From contig CALUUP010000004.1 of the NCBI GenBank assembly GCA_944323985.1, forward strand, positions 1 through 64,000: DNA of 64,000 bases. Reading direction: 5' to 3'. Of the stretch, positions 54,015 through 62,878 are shown piece after piece (position 1 is the stretch's first letter; each line of letters begins with the position of its first letter). This DNA is from Candidatus Gastranaerophilales bacterium. Its GTDB lineage: Bacteria > Cyanobacteriota > Vampirovibrionia > Gastranaerophilales > Gastranaerophilaceae. Position numbers and translations under genes: made by a program. The notes beneath the pieces are model-generated. The model was not told the DNA's origin. It did no database searches and saw only the letters and a list, made by a program, of their open reading frames with translations.

Positions 54015-55976
54015 CTAATATATGTTTCCATACATCCAATATGTTCTAAAAACTTTTTTAACATAGTTTTTAGTTTCAGGATATGGAATTTGTTCTACAA
54101 ATTCATCCGCATCATTATAGATTAGTTTAGAAAACCAATTGTTAACAGAACCAATACCTCCATTATATGCTGATATTGCATATAAGTCCTTGTTTCCTAA
54201 AGCTTTTTTTAGATTTGTATAATATAAGCTTCCTGCGGTGATGTTAGCTACTTCTTTACTTAAATCAGTAGGTAAGCTATGTTGATTAACGACTTCATTA
54301 TATGTTGAAGGCATAAGTTGCATTAATCCACTTGCTCCAACTATGCTTTTAGCTTTTGGATTAAAGTGACTTTCTTCTTTTATAATAGATTCTATTATTA
54401 TTGGGTTATTAGAGCCTTTTACTTTATCAACAATATCGTAATAATGTGTTGGGTAGACTAATCTCCATCTTAAATCTTCAAAAGTAGGTTTAATTTCTAA
54501 TTCTTCCATAGCGTTTCTTGCTAGTACTGCAGAAATTGTATAATCTCCCTTCTCATACGCTATCCAGCTTTGTATAAATTTATCTTTTTTGCAAAGTTCT
54601 TCTACTAAATCATAGTCTCCAAGGTAAGCAAGTTTTACAACTAGATTATTATCTAAAGATTTTTTGTATGGAAAAACTACAGGTTTTTCATTTAATTCTA
54701 AAAATGGTAAAACCCCATCATCTTTATATAAATTATAATTTGCCCTGTATGCATAATAAGTATCAGGATATTTTTCTATTACTTGTTTAAAACGTAAGTT
54801 TGCGGAATCATAATGTTTTAATTTGTATGCAATTTTGCCCATAAAGTAGGTCACAGCAGGGCTTGAATTAACATTTTCGAATTTCTTTAAATGTAAAAAA
54901 CCAAGCCTTTGAGCATCATAGTATTTTTTTTGCAAATATTTTGCAATAAAAACATTGTACAAAGAGTCTGCAGAAAATTGTCCATCAGGATATTTTTCAT
55001 ATAAAGTCCTGAAGCACGCTTCTTTATAATTATTTTCAACAACTTCGTTACAATTTAGATATCCAATATAATCCGCTCCGGTTTGAGTTAAATTTAGGGA
55101 GTATAATTTTAAAATTCCATCTTTTCGAGAAGGAAATGTTGAAATATAGTTATCTATTACTTCAAAAACATCTTCTTGGGAAGTATTAACAGAGTGTTGT
55201 TTTAAACCTAGCTCTGTATAATAATTACCTTTTTCATTATTTCCTAATTTATATTCATTTTTGGCAAAATCTGACCAACTTTCGGCTAAAGTTGTTTTAT
55301 TTAAATAATCTTTTGCTTTCTCATATTCTCCGTTTTTATAATAAGCTTTTGCAATTAATAAATTATCATAATTTGTTAAATTAATATTTAATTTTTTTAT
55401 TTCATCAATACAAGATATTGCAAATCTTCCATCAGGAGCATTTTCTAAATATGTTTTGAAATATACTAAAGCTTTTTGTTTTGCTTTATTAATTCTATTT
55501 TCGTTTTTTGGCATTTTATTTAGTTGAATTAAACCAAGATAATAATTGGAAGCAATTGCATAATCACTTGTTGGATATTTTTTTATAATTTTAGAAAAGT
55601 GTTTTTTTGCATCATTATCTCCTAATTCATACATTAATGTTGCCATATTGTATTCACTTATTGGTAATATTGCTGTTTTAGAATTAGAACGAACAATTCT
55701 ATTGTATTTTTTTATACTTAACTCTTTTTTTCCCATATTAGTAGCACATCTTGCTTGTCTGAATAAGGCCGAATTTTTTAAAGTAGAACCGGACGGAACC
55801 TTATTAAATTTAGAATATGCTTTTTCGTAATCACTTTTTTTATAATCTTCTAATGCTGCTGCATAGTTCTCAACCCCTCTAGATTCCGCTGACATATGGC
55901 TATATACAAAATAACCTATAGACAATAATAATAATGTGATAACAAAATATAAATCATACTTTTTTCTTCTTCTCAT
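54015..55976 (-). CDS. Soluble lytic transglycosylase-like protein with TPRs
   Basis: The 653-residue protein has an N-terminal membrane anchor (about 8-25), a superhelix of TPR-like repeats (35-500; for example YEKAYSKFNKVPSGS and DSANLRFKQVIEKYPDTYYAYRANY) and a C-terminal SLT domain. In the last, KEESHFNPKAKS holds the catalytic Glu, followed by GASGLMQLMPSTYNEV and AISAYNGGIGSVNNWF. It cleaves peptidoglycan glycan strands to anhydro-ends. It precedes tmk and prfB on the same strand. Confidence 0.9.
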   Translation of the reverse strand: MRRRKKYDLYFVITLLLLSIGYFVYSHMSAESRGVENYAAALEDYKKSDYEKAYSKFNKVPSGSTLKNSALFRQARCATNMGKKELSIKKYNRIVRSNSKTAILPISEYNMATLMYELGDNDAKKHFSKIIKKYPTSDYAIASNYYLGLIQLNKMPKNENRINKAKQKALVYFKTYLENAPDGRFAISCIDEIKKLNINLTNYDNLLIAKAYYKNGEYEKAKDYLNKTTLAESWSDFAKNEYKLGNNEKGNYYTELGLKQHSVNTSQEDVFEVIDNYISTFPSRKDGILKLYSLNLTQTGADYIGYLNCNEVVENNYKEACFRTLYEKYPDGQFSADSLYNVFIAKYLQKKYYDAQRLGFLHLKKFENVNSSPAVTYFMGKIAYKLKHYDSANLRFKQVIEKYPDTYYAYRANYNLYKDDGVLPFLELNEKPVVFPYKKSLDNNLVVKLAYLGDYDLVEELCKKDKFIQSWIAYEKGDYTISAVLARNAMEELEIKPTFEDLRWRLVYPTHYYDIVDKVKGSNNPIIIESIIKEESHFNPKAKSIVGASGLMQLMPSTYNEVVNQHSLPTDLSKEVANITAGSLYYTNLKKALGNKDLYAISAYNGGIGSVNNWFSKLIYNDADEFVEQIPYPETKNYVKKVFRTYWMYGNIY

Positions 55977-56157
55977 TCAAATCTTTTCCATTCTTTAAAT
56001 TAATCTTCTTAGTTACAAATGTCTAAAGAAATCTTTATAAAAACATTTTATTATAATTTTATGCAAAAACAAAATAACGTAATAAAAAATTACATTTTAA
56101 TATCAGAACCAATTACAATTAACTATAACGATTTTTTCAAAAATACAGAATTTAAAA

Positions 56158-57165
56158 TTACTGATAACTTGAAATATCATAAACTCTTAATGCAAAATAA
56201 GGTTTAGATTTGTTTTTTTCCTTTACAAAAACAACAAATGTATCATCAAAATAAAATAATCTAGGTTCTTCTTGAGGTAATAAAGCTGTTGTCATAGCAG
56301 TTAAAGCCGCTTCACTTTTTAATTTTACCCCTGTATTATTCATTTCAAATTTTACAGATTCTAAAGCCTGCTCTATTATTAAATTAGTACCCTTAACTCT
56401 TTTATTAGCTAATTCTTCAAAATTCTTTTCTTCGAAAAATTTCAAATTAGGAACTCTTAGTTCATCGGTATCACTAAAAGAATTGTTTCCAGAATAAATA
56501 TTTGCTTTTTTTAGCATATCAGAATATATGTAATTAAAAGTCTTGGTATTGTGCGTTTTATATAAAAAGACCTCATCTTTAGAATTTGTATTTAAAACAA
56601 CTGCGAAATCTTCGGAATTATTGTAAAATAAAACTTTTACACCACTATCTAAAACTTTATCTGATTTTGAATCAATACCAAAATATTCAGCTTCTTTATC
56701 TCTGAAATTAAAAGTTCCTAACTTATCAAAAGGATTAACAAATTCAAAATCCTTTTTTAACATTGCATAAATTAAAAATCTATCGTCACTAGGTGTTAAA
56801 TCTAATTTATCGATTATATCACTTGTTTCGTTAAATTTTTTCTTTATAGCTTTAGTAATAGTTTTTTTAGTGTTTTTTTTGATTTTACCAACATATTTAT
56901 ATAGATATTTTTCTGAAATATCATCTTCTGTAAAATCTTGACGATTTAATTCATTTACAATAACAGGGGTTCCTGCTGGAAATTTAATTTGGTTAAAAGC
57001 TATTTTATCCATAAAATCATTCCAAACAAGCTGAAAAGTTCCCACCCAAACTCTATCTTGAATATTCGTTTTAGATTGCATTGTAGGTAATATTTCAATG
57101 TTGTTTGCTAAAACTGGTGATAAAAATAATAAATTTAATAATAACGATAAAAATATTCTCTTCAT
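56158..57165 (-). CDS. Secreted serpin-like protein
   Basis: A 335-residue protein with a signal peptide (LSLLLNLLFLSPVLA). I see a distant serpin pattern. LIYAMLKKDFEFVNPFDKLGTFNF is like the s3A/s4C segment, LRVPNLKFFEEKNF like strand s2B region, and the C-terminal block VKFEMNNTGVKLKSEAALTAMTTALLPQEEPRLFYFDDTFVVFVKEKNKSKPYFALRVYD resembles the hinge, reactive-centre loop and final strands. The hinge residues are not canonical (small residues partly replaced by Lys/Ser), so inhibition is uncertain. The family call is by eye. The 180 bases downstream hold no gene I trust. Confidence 0.5.
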   Translation of the reverse strand: MKRIFLSLLLNLLFLSPVLANNIEILPTMQSKTNIQDRVWVGTFQLVWNDFMDKIAFNQIKFPAGTPVIVNELNRQDFTEDDISEKYLYKYVGKIKKNTKKTITKAIKKKFNETSDIIDKLDLTPSDDRFLIYAMLKKDFEFVNPFDKLGTFNFRDKEAEYFGIDSKSDKVLDSGVKVLFYNNSEDFAVVLNTNSKDEVFLYKTHNTKTFNYIYSDMLKKANIYSGNNSFSDTDELRVPNLKFFEEKNFEELANKRVKGTNLIIEQALESVKFEMNNTGVKLKSEAALTAMTTALLPQEEPRLFYFDDTFVVFVKEKNKSKPYFALRVYDISSYQ

Positions 57166-57225
57166 AATAAATAATTTTAGCAGAAATTGCTAAATTATAC
57201 AAATTTTTTATGCTAGGATGTTTTT

Positions 57226-58314
57226 ATGAAAATTGCAAATTTTAAAGTTGAAGAATGGATGAATAACTATACAGCATCTGCTAAATATGATTTAACAACA
57301 ACTTGTATAGCTCCATTAAGTATTAATGAATTAGATTACGGTACAGAAATTTTTAATAAGCATTTGGATTATGGGGAAATTAAAGGTTCCAAAGCTTTAA
57401 GAGAAGAAATAAAAAAACTTTATAAAAATCAAGAAATAGATAATATAACAACTGCTCATGGAGCAATTGGCGCAAATCAGTTGGTATTTTTTTCGTTATT
57501 AGAAAGTGGAGATGAAGTTGTATCAATAGTTCCAACATATCAGCAACATTATTCAATTCCGGAATCTTTGGGTTGTAATGTAAAATTATATTTTTTAAAA
57601 GAGGAAAATAATTGGCTTCCTGATGTAGAAGAATTAGAAAAGGTTCTTTCTTCTAGAACAAAATTACTATGTTTAAATAATCCAAATAACCCGACAGGAA
57701 GTGTTATTCCAGATTATATGTTGTCTGAAATAGTTGATTTAGCAAAAAAATATAATTTTTGGATTTTATCAGATGAGGTTTATAGAGGGTTAAATTTATA
57801 TGGTAAATCTTATTCTTTATCCATAGCTGATATTTATGATAAAGGAATATCTGTAGGAAGTATGTCTAAAACTTATTCTTTACCAGGTTTAAGAGTAGGT
57901 TGGATTGTTGCCAGAGAAGATTTAATAAATGAAATAAATCATCAAAGGCAATATAATACTATAAGTATAAGTATTTTGGATGATTATTTTGCGACGATAG
58001 CTTTAAAAAATAAAGATAATATTGCAACTAGAAATTTTAAGATACTTAAAAATAACTTAGAGATATTAAAACTTTGGTTAAATGCAAATCCTAATTTTAC
58101 TTGTGTTTTACCAACTGGCGGAACGACAATTTTATTAAAATATAATCAAGAACTTTCCTCAAAAAAATTCTGTTATAATTTATTAAAACAAACGGGAGTA
58201 GCTTTACTTCCAGGAGAAACTTTTGAAATGGAAGGTTTTGTTAGATTAGGATATTGTGCTTCAGATTTGAGTAAGGCTTTGAACCTAATATCATTTTACA
58301 CAAATACTTATTAA
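57226..58314 (+). CDS. PLP-dependent class I/II aminotransferase
   Basis: A 362-residue fold type I aminotransferase. NNPNNPTGS and ILSDEVYRGL position the cofactor; SVGSMSKTYSLPGLRVGW has the PLP lysine; VRLGYC carries the substrate-carboxylate Arg. It resembles aspartate or aromatic aminotransferases, but the substrate cannot be told. AGGA is 7 bases before the ATG. Its end overlaps the gatD end by 4 bases. Confidence 0.9.
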   Translation: MKIANFKVEEWMNNYTASAKYDLTTTCIAPLSINELDYGTEIFNKHLDYGEIKGSKALREEIKKLYKNQEIDNITTAHGAIGANQLVFFSLLESGDEVVSIVPTYQQHYSIPESLGCNVKLYFLKEENNWLPDVEELEKVLSSRTKLLCLNNPNNPTGSVIPDYMLSEIVDLAKKYNFWILSDEVYRGLNLYGKSYSLSIADIYDKGISVGSMSKTYSLPGLRVGWIVAREDLINEINHQRQYNTISISILDDYFATIALKNKDNIATRNFKILKNNLEILKLWLNANPNFTCVLPTGGTTILLKYNQELSSKKFCYNLLKQTGVALLPGETFEMEGFVRLGYCASDLSKALNLISFYTNTY

Positions 58315-59015
58315 TATTTTTTATTTATAAGAGAATAATGAGTTTTAAATTCTATTTCACTATTTATATCATCAGGTTTAGTTCCAAGAGCTAATTCGAT
58401 TAAATAATCTGCGAAATGAGGATTTTTAGGTAAAAAAGAACCGTGCAAATATGTGCCAAAAACATTTTTATATCTTGCACCTTCTGAAAAGTCTTTTCCA
58501 TTATTACCATATCCTACCGCTACAGTTCCAAGCGGAATGGTTTCACCTTCTAAAAACGTTAATCCACTATGATTTTCAAAACCAACAAGAGAATTTGGTT
58601 CTACAAAATCTGTTTTTACCGTGACATTCCCAATAAATCTTTTTTCTCCGGCAACAGTATATGCATCAATTAATTCTATTCCAAGAATTTTTTCTTCATT
58701 TTTAGGCTGATAATAGTTTCCAAATAATTGGTAACCACCACAAATTCCAAGAAATACTGCTAATTTATCTCGTTGTTCAAGCAAGAAATCTTTATGTTTT
58801 AACAATTCTTTTGAAACTTCAATCTGTTGTTTATCCTGACCACCGCCAATGAAATAAATATCATGTTCTTTTATAGGATCTCCAATATTTATTTCATTAA
58901 TTTCAACGTTTAAATTTCGCCATTCACACCTTTTTTTTAATGTAATTATATTGCCGATATCACCATATATATTTAGTAATTTAGGATATAAATGAGCTAT
59001 TTTTATAGTTTTCAC
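58311..59015 (-). CDS. gatD: Lipid II glutaminyl amidotransferase subunit GatD-like
   Basis: A 234-residue class I glutamine amidotransferase of the CobB/CobQ-like type. IAHLYPKLLNIYGDIGNIITLKKRCEWRNL opens it, FLGICGGYQLFGNY has the nucleophile Cys, and GTYLHGSFLPKNP the catalytic His. GatD makes ammonia for MurT, which amidates the D-Glu of lipid II. No murT gene is near, which is unusual because the two are normally adjacent. The start is GTG, overlapping the recO stop as GTGA. Confidence 0.85.
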   Translation of the reverse strand: MKTIKIAHLYPKLLNIYGDIGNIITLKKRCEWRNLNVEINEINIGDPIKEHDIYFIGGGQDKQQIEVSKELLKHKDFLLEQRDKLAVFLGICGGYQLFGNYYQPKNEEKILGIELIDAYTVAGEKRFIGNVTVKTDFVEPNSLVGFENHSGLTFLEGETIPLGTVAVGYGNNGKDFSEGARYKNVFGTYLHGSFLPKNPHFADYLIELALGTKPDDINSEIEFKTHYSLINKKY

Positions 59016-59776
59016 GCCAAGTTTTCCTTAATTAATTTAATAGATTTTTGTTTTTTATTTGTATGAGTTTTTATGTATTCATCAAGAAGGTTAAAACAAA
59101 CCTGACAAACTTTTTCATTTGCTTTTTTATCATAATCACTCTCAAAATCAAAATCAAATTGTAACATTGCTTGTAAAAAATCTCTAATTTTATAATGCAT
59201 TTTTAATTTTACTCCGAGATGTTCATTGCAATCTTCGCAAATAATACCTCCCATTTTTGAAGAGAAATACATATTTTCGTTTAAGACTTGTTCTCTGCAG
59301 CATAGGCAACTATCAAGTTCTACACAAAATCCCATTATTAATAGTATTTTTAATTGAAATTTTATTGTTGCGATAAGCATTTCTTTTTTGTTAGAAGAAT
59401 TCGCAATTTTATTTAAAGCTTTATATAGTAAGCTATAAATTTCTTCAGAAGCATTTTCAGAACCTTCACCAAGGTTAATAATTATTTCTGATACGTAAGA
59501 AGAAAGCATAAGTTTATCAAAATCTTCTCTTGATTTTTTAAAATTATTAATTGTTTGAGCTTGAATTATTGTATCTAAGGAACGTCCTTTTAATAACTGA
59601 ATTGTATTAGCAACAAGAAGATCCATTCTTGCACCCAATTTACTTTTTGGTTTTTTAATTCCTTTGGCAACACCTTTAATAAGTCCGTTTTCTTTTGAAT
59701 ACATTACAATAATTTTGTCGGCATCATTCAAATTGTAAGATTTTAAATTTATAGCTTCTGTCACGTAATTATTCAT
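59012..59776 (-). CDS. recO: DNA repair protein RecO
   Basis: A 254-residue protein with an N-terminal OB fold (EAINLKSYNLNDADKIIVMYSKENGLIKGVAKGIKKPKSKLGARMDLL), a helical core, and a zinc finger (CVELDSCLCCREQ...MGGIICEDC). It helps RecR load RecA at gaps. I chose ATG 59776, which gives the standard start; an ORF upstream in frame overlaps pilT. It overlaps pilT by 8 bases and gatD by 4. Confidence 0.93.
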   Translation of the reverse strand: MNNYVTEAINLKSYNLNDADKIIVMYSKENGLIKGVAKGIKKPKSKLGARMDLLVANTIQLLKGRSLDTIIQAQTINNFKKSREDFDKLMLSSYVSEIIINLGEGSENASEEIYSLLYKALNKIANSSNKKEMLIATIKFQLKILLIMGFCVELDSCLCCREQVLNENMYFSSKMGGIICEDCNEHLGVKLKMHYKIRDFLQAMLQFDFDFESDYDKKANEKVCQVCFNLLDEYIKTHTNKKQKSIKLIKENLA

Positions 59777-60866
59777 AATAAGCTTTAGTTCCCTGATATG
59801 CTCCTCTAAATATTTTTTCCAGTTCATTTTTATCGTTTGAATTGGCAATAGCTTCTTCTTTTGAGATAAGTCCTTTATCAACAAGAATGGCTAGTGAAGT
59901 ATTTAATGATATCATATCATCAATATTGTTCTCTCTAAGAAGATTGTAAATTTCTTCGGAGTTATCTTTTATTAAGTAATCTTTAACAGTAGGTGTTACA
60001 ACCATAATTTCGCAAGCCGGGTATCTTGTATCTTTACTTTCTGAGTATATTAATTTTTGAGCTATTGTAGCTCTAAGAGTTTCACTAAGTTGTTTTCTTA
60101 TGAGTTGTCTATTTGATTCTTCGTACATATTCACAATTCTGTTTATAGTTTGAACTGCATCATTTGTATGAAGCGTTGATAATACAAGATGACCTGTTTC
60201 GGAAGCTTTAAGTGCAGCATCCATTGTTTCTTTATCTCTTATTTCTCCAATAAATATAACATCAGGATCTTGTCTAAGAGCATATTTAAGACCGTCAGAG
60301 AAATTTTTTGTATCGACGCCAATTTGTCTTTGCGAAACAATACTATTCTTACATTCAAAAATATATTCAATAGGATCTTCAACTGTAATTACGTGTTTTG
60401 CGTATTTCAAGTTTATTTGGTTTATAAGAGCAGCGATAGTAGTAGATTTACCGCAACCAGTAGGTCCTGTGACAAGTATAATTCCGTTTTTGTATTCAAT
60501 AAAATTTTCAAGCATATTAGGAAGAGATAATTCAGATAATAAAGAAATATTGTAAGGGATATTTCTTATTACGAGACCTGGATATCCAACTTGTCTATTG
60601 TAATTGATTCTAAATCTTGAGCAGCCTTTAATTTCAAACATAAAGTCAACATCGCAAAGAGTTAGGATTTCATCTCTAATTGCAGTAGGAGCAATTTCAA
60701 GAATTGCGTTGTCAATTTCTTCTTTTGTTAAAGGTGCAGCATTAGTTTTTTTGATAAATCCGTTTTTTCTAATATACGGGACTTGTCCGACTTTTAAGTG
60801 TTCGTCAGAAGCTCCTATCGCGACAGCATTTTTTAAAAATTGTAAAATGTTAAACTTCTCTTCCAT
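59769..60866 (-). CDS. pilT: Twitching motility ATPase PilT
   Basis: A 365-residue hexameric ATPase that retracts type IV pili. GPTGCGKSTTIAALI is Walker A (about 128-136), VEDPIEYIFE the Asp box, VIFIGEIRDKETMDAAL Walker B, and GHLVLSTLHTNDAVQTINRI the His box. The AIRNLIREGK-type retraction motif is not obvious at the C-terminus, so PilU or a paralogue is possible. AGGAG precedes the ATG. No other pilus gene is in the window. Confidence 0.93.
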   Translation of the reverse strand: MEEKFNILQFLKNAVAIGASDEHLKVGQVPYIRKNGFIKKTNAAPLTKEEIDNAILEIAPTAIRDEILTLCDVDFMFEIKGCSRFRINYNRQVGYPGLVIRNIPYNISLLSELSLPNMLENFIEYKNGIILVTGPTGCGKSTTIAALINQINLKYAKHVITVEDPIEYIFECKNSIVSQRQIGVDTKNFSDGLKYALRQDPDVIFIGEIRDKETMDAALKASETGHLVLSTLHTNDAVQTINRIVNMYEESNRQLIRKQLSETLRATIAQKLIYSESKDTRYPACEIMVVTPTVKDYLIKDNSEEIYNLLRENNIDDMISLNTSLAILVDKGLISKEEAIANSNDKNELEKIFRGAYQGTKAYYE

Positions 60867-60967
60867 ACATAATCTCCTAGTTAAAGGATATCATTATAAA
60901 CTTAATTTGACAATAATGTAAAAAAAGATTTAAAAAGGAAGAGTTTTATAATAACTAAAAGATTTTT

Positions 60968-61327
60968 TTAGCAGGAGTAGCTACAGCTGCTGCTAAAAGA
61001 AGAAACGCTAGAAGAAGAGAATGAGCTGAAAGAAGCAGACGCAATAGAACCGCAAGATTCTCCACCTCCAACATATGCTATAGAACCACAAGATTCTCCG
61101 GCATTAGAATAAGCAATAGAACCATTAGTTTCACAGCTTTCAGCAAAAGTCATGATAGTAGAATCACTTGGTCCTGAATAGAAGCTGCAAGTGTCCATAT
61201 TGTTTTCTGAATTAGTAAAAATTAAACTTGAGTTATCTGAAATCAAATGAGTTGATTTAGGAGTTACATCAGCTCCGATAAATTTAAAGCAAGTTGATTT
61301 GTTTTCGTCAGTTGTTAAAGTTAGCAT
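60968..61327 (-). CDS. Ser/Cys-rich small protein, possible modified-peptide precursor
   Basis: A 119-residue protein with GAGG 9 bases before the ATG. Residues 1-60 look like a folded or leader segment (LTLTTDENKSTCFKFIGADVTPKSTHLISDNSSLIFT). The rest is low complexity, with repeats ESCETNGSIAYSNAG, ESCGSIAYVGGG, ESCGSIAS and then a Ser/Phe tail ending SSCSYSC. Seven Cys, few charges and Gly/Ser/Cys repeats recall RiPP core regions or a cross-linked surface protein. No maturase is adjacent; a radical SAM/SPASM gene lies 15 kb away. I recognise no family. Confidence 0.6.
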   Translation of the reverse strand: MLTLTTDENKSTCFKFIGADVTPKSTHLISDNSSLIFTNSENNMDTCSFYSGPSDSTIMTFAESCETNGSIAYSNAGESCGSIAYVGGGESCGSIASASFSSFSSSSVSSFSSSCSYSC

Positions 61328-61355
61328 ATTTATTATCCTCAGAATTTAAATCATC

Positions 61356-61378
61356 ATCTACATATATATAAAGTAGAT
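61356..61378. promoter_or_regulatory. Inverted repeat over the -10 region of the Ser/Cys-rich gene
   Basis: atctac (61356-61361) and gtagat (61373-61378) flank an AT-rich centre containing TATATA, which on the minus strand is a plausible -10 about 30 bases above the start. A further 9-bp inverted repeat, tttacaaat/atttgtaaa, lies at 61412-61441. Either could be an operator. Confidence 0.35.
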
Positions 61379-61477
61379 AAAAAAATTGTGATTTCAGAAA
61401 AGGTTGATATCTTTACAAATTTTAACAAAACGATTTGTAAATTTTTGTAAATTCTTAAAGTAAAAGAAAAACGAATA

Positions 61478-61506
61478 TTGACACTGATTTATGTTTGGAT
61501 TACGAT
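61478..61506 (+). promoter_or_regulatory. Promoter of the S10 ribosomal protein operon
   Basis: TTGACA (61478-61483), a 17-base spacer and TACGAT (61501-61506). The predicted leader of about 100 bases contains a stem-loop. Confidence 0.75.
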
Positions 61507-61508
61507 TG

Positions 61509-61545
61509 TACTGCTATAGTCGAAAGTAATAGCCGGATTGCAGTA
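61509..61545 (+). ncRNA. S10 operon leader stem-loop
   Basis: The arms tactgc (61509-61514) and gcagta (61540-61545) form an outer stem, with ctat/atag inside closing on agtcgaaagta. It starts at or just before the predicted start of transcription. S10 leaders in other bacteria bind L4 for feedback control; a similar role here is inference. Confidence 0.45.
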
Positions 61546-61612
61546 GGAAAGTGATTTTGCTACATAATTGCAATTTGAGAAGGTAAATACATAAAACAAA
61601 AAGGAATGAAAA

Positions 61613-61930
61613 ATGACAACAGCTAAAAGACAAAGAATTAGAGTTTGTTTAAGATCTTACGAACACAAATTAGTTGACGTATCAGCTGAGAAAATCGTAG
61701 AAACAGCAAAAAGAACAGACGCTAAAGTAGCGGGTCCAATTCCTTTACCTACAAAGAGACGTATATATTGTGTATTGCGTTCACCACACGTAGATAAGAA
61801 ATCAAGAGAACATTTCGAAATACGTACACACAAACGCATTATCGATATTTACGAACCTACTCAACAAACAACAGAAGAATTGAGTAGATTAGATTTGCCA
61901 GCTGGCGTAGATATTGAAGTTAAGTTATAA
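61613..61930 (+). CDS. rpsJ: 30S ribosomal protein S10
   Basis: A 105-residue protein with the S10 landmarks: [73 protein letters not shown]. It is part of the 30S head and also the NusE antitermination factor. It opens the S10 operon. AAAAGGA precedes the ATG. Confidence 0.98.
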   Translation: MTTAKRQRIRVCLRSYEHKLVDVSAEKIVETAKRTDAKVAGPIPLPTKRRIYCVLRSPHVDKKSREHFEIRTHKRIIDIYEPTQQTTEELSRLDLPAGVDIEVKL

Positions 61931-61984
61931 TTTTAGATTTCTGTAAAAGAGCGAATTAGCAGAAATAAGATTGTAATCAAATTG

Positions 61985-62150
61985 AAAACTTAATAAGCAT
62001 TATGCATATAATGTGAACTACGACGTCCAAGCGGCGGGAGGTGAAAACCCTCAGGGGCAACCCAAATAGGTAAAGAGTAAGATAGTAGCGCTCGCAAGAA
62101 GAAAGGCATATTGGTACTAGGCATTTTGCTGAGTATATATGTCGGAAAGG
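61985..62150 (+). ncRNA. Structured GC-rich spacer between rpsJ and rplC
   Basis: The 228-base gap has no ORF of note, but 62020-62095 is far richer in G and C than its surroundings. It holds gggaggtgaaaaccctc (stem gagg/cctc) directly followed by ggggcaaccc, a hairpin with a GCAA (GNRA) tetraloop, then taggtaaagagtaaga. Two adjacent stem-loops suggest a folded RNA, perhaps a ribosomal-protein binding site or cis-regulator of rplC. I cannot match it to a known class. Confidence 0.45.
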
Positions 62151-62158
62151 AAAGACAC

Positions 62159-62794
62159 ATGACACTAGGTGTAATAGGTAAAAAAGTAGGGATGACTCAA
62201 ATCTTTGATTCAGAAGGTTTGGCAGTTCCTGTTACAGTAATCAAGGTTGACAAAACAGTTGTAACACAAGTTAAGACTGTAGAAACTGATGGTTACAATG
62301 CTATACAAGTTGGTACAATTGCAGCAAAGGAAAAACATTTAACAAAGGCTGAAATTGGACACTTCAAGAAAAACGGATTGGATAACTACAGACATTTGCA
62401 AGAATTCAGAGTAGAAAATCCATCTGACTATAAAGTTGGTCAAGAAATCGATTTATCAGTATTGAATGATGTTCAAAAAGTTGATGTAACAGGTACATCA
62501 ATAGGTAAAGGTTTCCAAGGTACAGTAAAAAGATGGAACTTTGGAAGAGGGCCAATGGCACACGGTTCAAAGAATCATAGAGAACCAGGTTCAATTGGTG
62601 CAGGTACAACTCCAAGCCGTGTTATCAAAGGTAAAAGAATGGCTGGAAATATGGGTAATGAAAGAGTTACTATTACAAAATTAAAACTAGTTAAGGTAGA
62701 TGCAGAAAACGGTTTAGTTTTAGTAAAAGGTTCAGTACCAGGTTGTGAAGGAAGATTAGTAACAATTGTTCCAACAAGAACAAAATGGAATTAA
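62159..62794 (+). CDS. rplC: 50S ribosomal protein L3
   Basis: A 211-residue protein: LGVIGKKVGMTQIFDSEGLAVPVTVIK, then the central KGKGFQGTVKRW-like block (IGKGFQGTVKRWNFGRGPMAHGSKNHREPGSIGAGTTPSRVIKGKRMAGNMGNERVT), the most conserved part of L3 that reaches the peptidyl-transferase centre. I chose ATG 62159 after GGAAAGGAAAG; an ATG at 62111 would add residues not found in L3. Confidence 0.98.
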   Translation: MTLGVIGKKVGMTQIFDSEGLAVPVTVIKVDKTVVTQVKTVETDGYNAIQVGTIAAKEKHLTKAEIGHFKKNGLDNYRHLQEFRVENPSDYKVGQEIDLSVLNDVQKVDVTGTSIGKGFQGTVKRWNFGRGPMAHGSKNHREPGSIGAGTTPSRVIKGKRMAGNMGNERVTITKLKLVKVDAENGLVLVKGSVPGCEGRLVTIVPTRTKWN

Positions 62795-62814
62795 TAATTA
62801 GGTAATATACAACC

Positions 62815-62856
62815 GATCTTGCCATATAAAGCCTAGAGATAGGCAAGGGGTAAGCG
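62815..62856 (+). ncRNA. Hairpin between rplC and rplD
   Basis: cttgcc (62819-62824) pairs with ggcaag (62843-62848), and the loop can fold further through gcctagagataggc. It lies in the 84-base gap before rplD, with no T-run after it, so it is not a terminator. L4 or processing could use it. Confidence 0.4.
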
Positions 62857-62878
62857 GAAATCAAAAGGAAAAAAGAAA

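Noticed and set aside
56019-56207. A 62-codon plus-strand ORF
   Set aside because: It overlaps the end of the serpin-like gene, has no ribosome-binding site and has a composition of Asn/Lys/Ile noise expected from AT-rich DNA.
60189-60530. A 113-codon plus-strand ORF opposite pilT
   Set aside because: Reverse frame of a gene with all PilT motifs; no start signal.
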